A stretch of DNA of 10,502 nucleotides, from assembly GCA_003646505.1 (NCBI GenBank), contig QMKT01000048.1:1-10502 (forward strand), written 5' to 3'. The notes under the pieces are model-generated. The model saw only the letters and a program-made list of their open reading frames with translations, was not told the DNA's origin and searched no databases. The translations under genes and the position numbers were made by a program. The DNA is from Campylobacterota bacterium. GTDB taxonomy: Bacteria > Campylobacterota > Campylobacteria > Campylobacterales > Sulfurovaceae. Numbering within the stretch: position 1 is the first letter of the stretch; the number at the start of each line of letters is the position of its first letter. This document shows positions 6,253 to 10,502 of the stretch, piece after piece.

Positions 6253-7164
6253 TTAGGCTTTTTTGTAAAATTCTACACCATTTGTTGAAACTATCTTGAT
6301 TTTATCTTTTCTAAGAAGATTATGTACTCTATTTTGACTCTGTTCATCAAAAAGTACTTCTAAATCTTCTGTGGTTAAGGGACGTTTTGACAACGTTTCT
6401 AGTATATCTTCGTCACTGTAGCTGGAAGGCGAAATTTCTGCTTTTTTACGTGATGCTATATAGACAGGTAAGCCAGGGTCAAAAAGATGGCTGATCTTTA
6501 GTAATGACCCATAGGTGACAGGTTTAACGTCAAAGGCAGGTGGTCTGTCTATGGTTCCTATGTCTATACGTGTGGGTTGCAGTTTGAGTAGATACTCGTT
6601 GAGTTTGGCTATCTCTTCTTTGGAGTCATTCAATGTTTTAACGATGAGTATTTCTATGATGAGTGGTCCATTGTATCTGTTTTTAAATGCTAACATCCCT
6701 GCTTTAATGTTTTCAACATCTATACCCGTATGAGAACGGTCAAGTTTTTGAAGACATTTTTGTGTCGCACAATCTAAAGAGAGTTTTACTTCATCAAGTT
6801 TAAGTAAGGCATCTTGCACTTTCACATCATCTATGGTCGCTGCGTTTGTAAGAATGAGTGTTTTAGTTGTACCCTTAAAAGTATTTATCTCGTCGATGAG
6901 TTCAGAGAGATGTGGGTAAAGTGTGGGTTCGCCATTTGCAGTGAGTGTTATGAAGTCTATGTCATTATGCTCTTTGAGTGCAGACTTAATAGCTGTAGAT
7001 ATCTCTTCCACGGAGACAACATCGTCATAAGAGTCCATTGTCTTTGCAGGGTCAAGTTCACAGTAAAGGCAGTCAAAATTACACTGCTTTTTACCAGGAC
7101 TTAAATCAACTCCTAGAGACTTTCCAAATCTTCTAGAGTGGATAGGACCAAAAATGATGTTCAT
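6253..7164 (-). CDS. Radical SAM protein (COG0731-like Fe-S oxidoreductase)
   Basis: The 303-residue protein carries the radical SAM cluster motif CX3CX2C at C28, C32 and C35 (QCNFDCLYCE), which binds a 4Fe-4S cluster that reductively cleaves S-adenosylmethionine. A second hallmark is the SAM-contacting TANGEPTL at about 75-82. The opening GPIHSRRFGKSLGVDLSPGK is characteristic of a COG0731-type group whose substrate is, to my knowledge, not established. The C-terminal 50 residues (RPLTTEDLEVLF, then NRVHNLLRKDKIKIV) resemble a small winged-helix domain. The start lies 3 nt after the hemE stop, so it is cotranscribed. I recall the same order, hemE then this radical SAM gene, in Campylobacter, which suggests a conserved link, but the protein need not act in haem synthesis. 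Confidence 0.9.
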   Translation of the reverse strand: MNIIFGPIHSRRFGKSLGVDLSPGKKQCNFDCLYCELDPAKTMDSYDDVVSVEEISTAIKSALKEHNDIDFITLTANGEPTLYPHLSELIDEINTFKGTTKTLILTNAATIDDVKVQDALLKLDEVKLSLDCATQKCLQKLDRSHTGIDVENIKAGMLAFKNRYNGPLIIEILIVKTLNDSKEEIAKLNEYLLKLQPTRIDIGTIDRPPAFDVKPVTYGSLLKISHLFDPGLPVYIASRKKAEISPSSYSDEDILETLSKRPLTTEDLEVLFDEQSQNRVHNLLRKDKIKIVSTNGVEFYKKA

Positions 7165-7167
7165 AGA

Positions 7168-8217
7168 TTATTTCTTTCTTGAGACTCTCTGACACTCAGA
7201 TACAAAGTGTTTTGCATTTTCTACTGGAACATCAGGAAGGATTCCATGTCCAAGATTGAAGATATGTCTTTTCGTCCCCATGATCTCTTGAATCGATTCA
7301 ACACAAGAAGTTGTTGCTTCTTTAGAGTAAAGTCTACATGGTTCCATATTTCCCTGGAGTACATATTTGTCTCCAAGTTTCTCTTTTGCCATGGCGATAG
7401 GCGTTCCCCAGTCTACACCAAATACATCGAAGTTTCCATAAACCAATCCTCTTTCAATGAAAGCAGAAACGCCCTTAGGGAACATGATAATAGGAGTATC
7501 CGGATACTTTGACTTGAGGTAATCTGCTATCTCAACCATGTATTTCCATGAAAATTCATCGTATTTACCTGGTTCGATCGCTGCTGCCCATGAATCAAAT
7601 ATCTGAACCACATCAATACCTGCCTCAATCTGCTTTTCCATGTAAAGTTTTACTACTTCTGTTACTTTTTCAAGAATGTTATGTAAAAGTTCTGGGTTAG
7701 AGTACATCATCTTTTTACAAATGTTATACGTTTTTGTTCCTTGCCCTTCTATCATATATGTAGCAAGTGTCCAAGGTGCTCCTGTGAAACCGATAAGGGC
7801 TATCTCATCGCCTCTTTCATCTAGTTGTTTACGTAAAAGCTTGATAGTATCAAACACATACGTCAGTTTAGATGCAGCCTCATCTCCACCGATAAGTCTG
7901 TCTAAGTCTTCTTGCGATGTTAAAGGATCAGAGAATCTTGGTCCCTCACCTTTTACAAAAGACAAGTCCATACCCATCTCATCTGGGATCACCAAGATAT
8001 CTGAAAACAAAATAGCCGCATCTACACCAACAATATCAAGTGGTTGGATCGTAACTTCTGCTGCCTTTTCAGGATTGTGACAGAGGTTAAGGAAGTTTCC
8101 TGCTTCTGCTCTTACTGCCATATATTCAGGAAGGTAACGTCCTGCCTGTCTCATCATCCATACGGGTGTGTATGGTGTCTCTTTACCTAGACATGCGTCT
8201 ACAAAAATCTTTGACAT
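7168..8217 (-). CDS. hemE: Uroporphyrinogen decarboxylase
   Basis: This cytoplasmic enzyme removes the four acetate carboxyl groups of uroporphyrinogen III to give coproporphyrinogen III in haem biosynthesis. At 349 residues it is of normal length. Both family signatures are present: [15 protein letters not shown] (18-32; R23 and R27 bind substrate carboxylates) and [16 protein letters not shown] (143-158, with the active-site Y154). The catalytic aspartate is D73 in [13 protein letters not shown], and the C-terminal histidine is H324 in [12 protein letters not shown]. The start overlaps the upstream stop by one base (TAATG), which supports this start and coupled translation with the membrane-protein gene. 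Confidence 0.97.
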   Translation of the reverse strand: MSKIFVDACLGKETPYTPVWMMRQAGRYLPEYMAVRAEAGNFLNLCHNPEKAAEVTIQPLDIVGVDAAILFSDILVIPDEMGMDLSFVKGEGPRFSDPLTSQEDLDRLIGGDEAASKLTYVFDTIKLLRKQLDERGDEIALIGFTGAPWTLATYMIEGQGTKTYNICKKMMYSNPELLHNILEKVTEVVKLYMEKQIEAGIDVVQIFDSWAAAIEPGKYDEFSWKYMVEIADYLKSKYPDTPIIMFPKGVSAFIERGLVYGNFDVFGVDWGTPIAMAKEKLGDKYVLQGNMEPCRLYSKEATTSCVESIQEIMGTKRHIFNLGHGILPDVPVENAKHFVSECQRVSRKK

Positions 8218-8723
8218 TATTTACCTACCTTACCTAAAAAATATAATCCTACAGCCAATGCTGTGATTGATCCTGCGAAATACAACATCTCTAAGGGCGT
8301 TGTAAAATTTGTGTGTATCACTCTTTGGAAAAAGTTTACCACCAAAACCATCACGATCACTTTTGCTATCTTGTCTTTGAGCTCATCCAAAGAGTGTATG
8401 GCCAGTAATTTAGACCCATTTTTTCCTTCTGCTTGGTCAATATCTGAAATGAAAAGCTCGTACAGACCAAAAGAGAAAATGAACATGACAACAGCGATAA
8501 GATAGAGATCTACCGCACCGATGATATTTGAGACGATATCTTCATGGAAGTTTTCTGGATGTGCATGTGTTATGATCGTATTAAAGGTATAAACTGCCAC
8601 TCCCCAAATGTCCATAGAAGCCACTACAAAAAGTATGATCGCTCCCAATAAACCAAAAATAACGGCTAAAAGAACAATAAATCTACTGTTCCAAATCAGC
8701 CCTTCAAATAATTTTTCTATCAT
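8217..8723 (-). CDS. UPF0114 (YqhA-like) inner-membrane protein
   Basis: The 168-residue hydrophobic protein has about four membrane segments at roughly 14-36, 68-92, 118-133 and 144-164, and ends in a short basic tail (GKVGK). The block [22 protein letters not shown] (72-93) and the opening [14 protein letters not shown] are typical of UPF0114, a family of unknown function related to E. coli YqhA. I start it at the ATG at 8723 because TAGGAA lies at a good distance; the longer frame from 8783 would begin inside asd and add 20 polar residues that the family lacks. It lies 38 nt after asd and overlaps hemE by one base, so it belongs to this operon. No function is claimed. Confidence 0.88.
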   Translation of the reverse strand: MIEKLFEGLIWNSRFIVLLAVIFGLLGAIILFVVASMDIWGVAVYTFNTIITHAHPENFHEDIVSNIIGAVDLYLIAVVMFIFSFGLYELFISDIDQAEGKNGSKLLAIHSLDELKDKIAKVIVMVLVVNFFQRVIHTNFTTPLEMLYFAGSITALAVGLYFLGKVGK

Positions 8724-8761
8724 TAATATTTTCCTATAATTTTTCAATTTAATATAAACCC

Positions 8762-9805
8762 TTAGGCTTCCAGTTTTATCCATTTTTGTGCAATACGCAC
8801 TGAATTTGTTGCAGCCCCTACTCTAACCTGGTCTGCTACACCCCAAAGGTGTAAAATGTTATCTGCAAACAGATCTTTTCTAATACGCCCAACATAAGTC
8901 TCATCTGTATCTGTAGCGATGATAGGCATCGGGTATTCGTTTTTAGACATGTCATCTATAACTGTTACGTTTTCAAAAGCAGCCAAAACTTCTCTTGCTT
9001 TGTCTACATTTACATTGACATCATTTTCAAATGTAATGGTAATAGACTCAGAGTGGCTTCTTAAAACAGGTACACGTACACAAGTTGCAGAGACTGCGAA
9101 GTCTGTACCCATTATTTTAGCCGTTTCATTGACCATTTTCATCTCTTCTTTTGTGTAACCATTCTCTTGTGGTACATCAATGTGAGGAATGACATTCAAG
9201 GCTATTTGATGTGCAAATGCTTCTACTTTTGCTTCATCAAGTTTAAATTCAAAGAAAGACTGCATTTGTCTTACAAGTTCTTCCATCCCCTGTTTTCCTG
9301 CTCCAGATACTGCCTGATACGTACTTACATCTACTCTTTTAATACCATAAAGGTCATGAAGAGGTTTGAGAAGTTGTACCATTTGAATCGTTGAACAGTT
9401 AGGGTTGGCAATAATGCCTGTGTCTTCCCAGAGTTCGATGTCTTCAGGGTTTACTTCAGGCACAACCAAAGGCACTTTGGGGTCCATTCTAAAGTGAGAC
9501 GTATTGTCTATGACCACTGCCCCTGACTCTACGGCATACTTAGCAAAATGTGCAGAAATGCTTCCACCTGCTGAAAAGAAAGCGATATCGATATCTCTAC
9601 CTTCAAACACGGTTTCTGTCAATTCTTCTATTTTATATACTTTTCCTTGACACTCTATATCTTCACCTGCAGATCTCTCAGATGCAAGAGGAAGGAGTTC
9701 TCCTATGGGAAAATCTAGTTCTTCTAACACTCTAAAGAGCTCTTCACCTACGGCACCAGAGGCACCAACTACTGCTACGTTATATTTTCTTGTACGATTC
9801 GGCAT
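8762..9805 (-). CDS. asd: Aspartate-semialdehyde dehydrogenase
   Basis: This enzyme reduces aspartyl phosphate to aspartate semialdehyde with NADPH, the branch point to lysine/diaminopimelate, threonine and methionine. Seen in the sequence: the nucleotide-binding GASGAVGEE (14-22), SAGGSIS (78-84), the catalytic cysteine C137 in NPNCSTIQM, the VSGAGKQGMEEL block (166-177), and RVPVLRSH with substrate-binding R244 and catalytic H251. The length of 347 is normal for the short bacterial form. The start at 9805 is well supported by GGGAGG 7 nt upstream. It is probably the first gene of the operon running through the UPF0114 gene and hemE to the radical SAM gene. Confidence 0.97.
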   Translation of the reverse strand: MPNRTRKYNVAVVGASGAVGEELFRVLEELDFPIGELLPLASERSAGEDIECQGKVYKIEELTETVFEGRDIDIAFFSAGGSISAHFAKYAVESGAVVIDNTSHFRMDPKVPLVVPEVNPEDIELWEDTGIIANPNCSTIQMVQLLKPLHDLYGIKRVDVSTYQAVSGAGKQGMEELVRQMQSFFEFKLDEAKVEAFAHQIALNVIPHIDVPQENGYTKEEMKMVNETAKIMGTDFAVSATCVRVPVLRSHSESITITFENDVNVNVDKAREVLAAFENVTVIDDMSKNEYPMPIIATDTDETYVGRIRKDLFADNILHLWGVADQVRVGAATNSVRIAQKWIKLEA

Positions 9806-9889
9806 TTAGTGCCTCCCTGTATTGAACTTCACACAAATCATTTAGTGATTTGTTGCACTGTCTTTTAATACTTGTAATTCTTAACACTT
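9806..9889. other. gyrA-asd spacer with an 8-bp inverted repeat
   Basis: The gap holds the asd ribosome site and a perfect inverted repeat, ACAAATCA (9833-9840) and TGATTTGT (9846-9853), with a 5-nt loop. The stem is AT-rich and no T run follows on the minus strand, so it is a weak candidate for a gyrA terminator; it may affect the asd leader instead. I see no convincing asd promoter hexamers, so asd might also be read through from gyrA. Confidence 0.4.
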
Positions 9890-10502
9890 TTATTCCAATC
9901 CTAATGTATTATCGTTATTTGGTGTAGCCTCGCTACTTGTATTTTCTTCACCCTCAGCTATCTCTTCAGGCTTCTCTTCTTTTTCACATTTTGCCATACT
10001 TACAACAATGTCTTTTTTCTCTACAGAAACCACTTTTACACCAGAGGTATTACGCCCTGCTTTTCTGATCTGCTCCATATCGACACGTATCATCTTACCA
10101 ATAGAGGTTAAACACATCAAGTCTTTAGTCTCCTCTACTGCTACTACACCTACAACATCACCGGTCTTAGGTGTAAGTTTCATAGAGATGACCCCTTTAC
10201 CTGCACGGTTTTGCTCACGGTACTCTGAAGCAGCTGTACGTTTACCAAGACCTTTTTCAGAGAGCATAAGTAATTCATCTTCTTCATTTTCTATGGTAAT
10301 AGCACCACAAACATAGTCATCAACAATTTTAAACTTGATCGCTGTCACACCACGTGAAACCCTACCGATCTCTCTTGCATCTTCCACTTTAAATCTAATA
10401 CACAGACCTTTTTTCGTTGCAACAAAGAGCCATTTTGTATCTGGCTTAACGATCTTCGCTTCTACAATAGCATCTTCTTCATCAAGGTTGATCGCTCTTA
10501 CA
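9890..10502 (-). CDS. gyrA: DNA gyrase subunit A, C-terminal part (5' end beyond window)
   Basis: About 204 codons of the GyrA C-terminal DNA-wrapping domain are visible. The frame enters from the window edge (VRAINLDEEDAIVEAKIV), so the GTG at 10387 is an internal valine and not a start. Blade-like repeats of the beta-pinwheel are clear: WLFVATKKGLCIRF, DAREIGRVSRGVTAIKF, LLMLSEKGLGKRTAASEY, a degenerate GyrA-box-like REQNRAGKGV, and LMCLTSIGKMIRVDMEQIR. The tail (KCEKEEKPEEIAEGEENTS and on to LGLE) is acidic and variable, as in many GyrA proteins, where it tunes supercoiling. Together with GyrB the enzyme introduces negative supercoils. ParC shares this domain, but the RAINLDE and GRVSRGV blocks fit GyrA better. 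Confidence 0.95.
   Translation of the reverse strand, partial: VRAINLDEEDAIVEAKIVKPDTKWLFVATKKGLCIRFKVEDAREIGRVSRGVTAIKFKIVDDYVCGAITIENEEDELLMLSEKGLGKRTAASEYREQNRAGKGVISMKLTPKTGDVVGVVAVEETKDLMCLTSIGKMIRVDMEQIRKAGRNTSGVKVVSVEKKDIVVSMAKCEKEEKPEEIAEGEENTSSEATPNNDNTLGLE

Noticed and set aside
8724..8783. Longer start for the UPF0114 protein at 8783
   Set aside because: It would begin inside asd, adds polar residues not typical of the family, and lacks the ribosome site seen before the ATG at 8723.
5204..10316. Plus-strand open frames opposite radC, the radical SAM gene, hemE, UPF0114, asd and gyrA
   Set aside because: Each is antisense to a confidently identified gene, with no domain and no ribosome site of note.
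10385..10387. GTG at 10387 as the start of a 165-residue protein
   Set aside because: The frame continues upstream to the window edge with clear GyrA sequence.
1..10502. CRISPR array or insertion sequence
   Set aside because: No regularly spaced identical repeats, transposase gene or terminal inverted repeats were seen; the tpsA periodicity is protein-level and degenerate.

Overview
This is a bacterial chromosome segment in which every gene I can support lies on the minus strand, so transcription runs from high to low coordinates. Moderate-to-low GC, the block gyrA / asd / UPF0114 / hemE / radical SAM, and the style of the proteins suggest Campylobacterota (a Sulfurovum- or Sulfurimonas-like sulfur oxidiser, or a relative). 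That placement is inferred from gene content; no marker gene here fixes it.

The window has two halves. The right half (about 6.1-10.5 kb) is housekeeping: the C-terminal end of gyrA (cut by the window edge), asd (aspartate-semialdehyde dehydrogenase), a UPF0114/YqhA-type membrane protein, hemE (uroporphyrinogen decarboxylase), a radical SAM protein, and tRNA-Asn(GTT) with a clean sigma70-type promoter. From asd to the radical SAM gene the genes are packed with gaps of -1 to 38 nt and probably form one operon.

The left half (1-6.1 kb) is accessory. Beyond tRNA-Asn come an ORF6N-domain protein and a RadC-family protein, coupled by an ATGA overlap. Next is a HigA-like XRE antitoxin whose upstream toxin gene has shrunk to 27 codons that look like the two ends of a HigB/RelE-type toxin joined together. 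Then comes a two-partner secretion locus: a TpsB (FhaC/ShlB-type) transporter gene, and directly behind it a large filamentous-haemagglutinin-like TpsA gene. TpsA is open for 841 codons and runs off the window.

The main observations are signs of decay by internal deletion. tpsB has lost most of POTRA2 and the first barrel strand at one junction and changes frame there, so the exoprotein next to it is intact within the window while its dedicated transporter looks broken. The toxin gene has lost its middle in frame while its antitoxin is intact. A near-identical palindromic element (TATGTCATATTGACATA and a one-mismatch copy) lies upstream of both the ORF6N-radC pair and the toxin/antitoxin remnant, suggesting a shared regulator or a duplicated control region. 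TpsA has no cysteine and a very regular period of about 20 residues (60 nt), as expected for a secreted beta-helix. I found no clearly new system.
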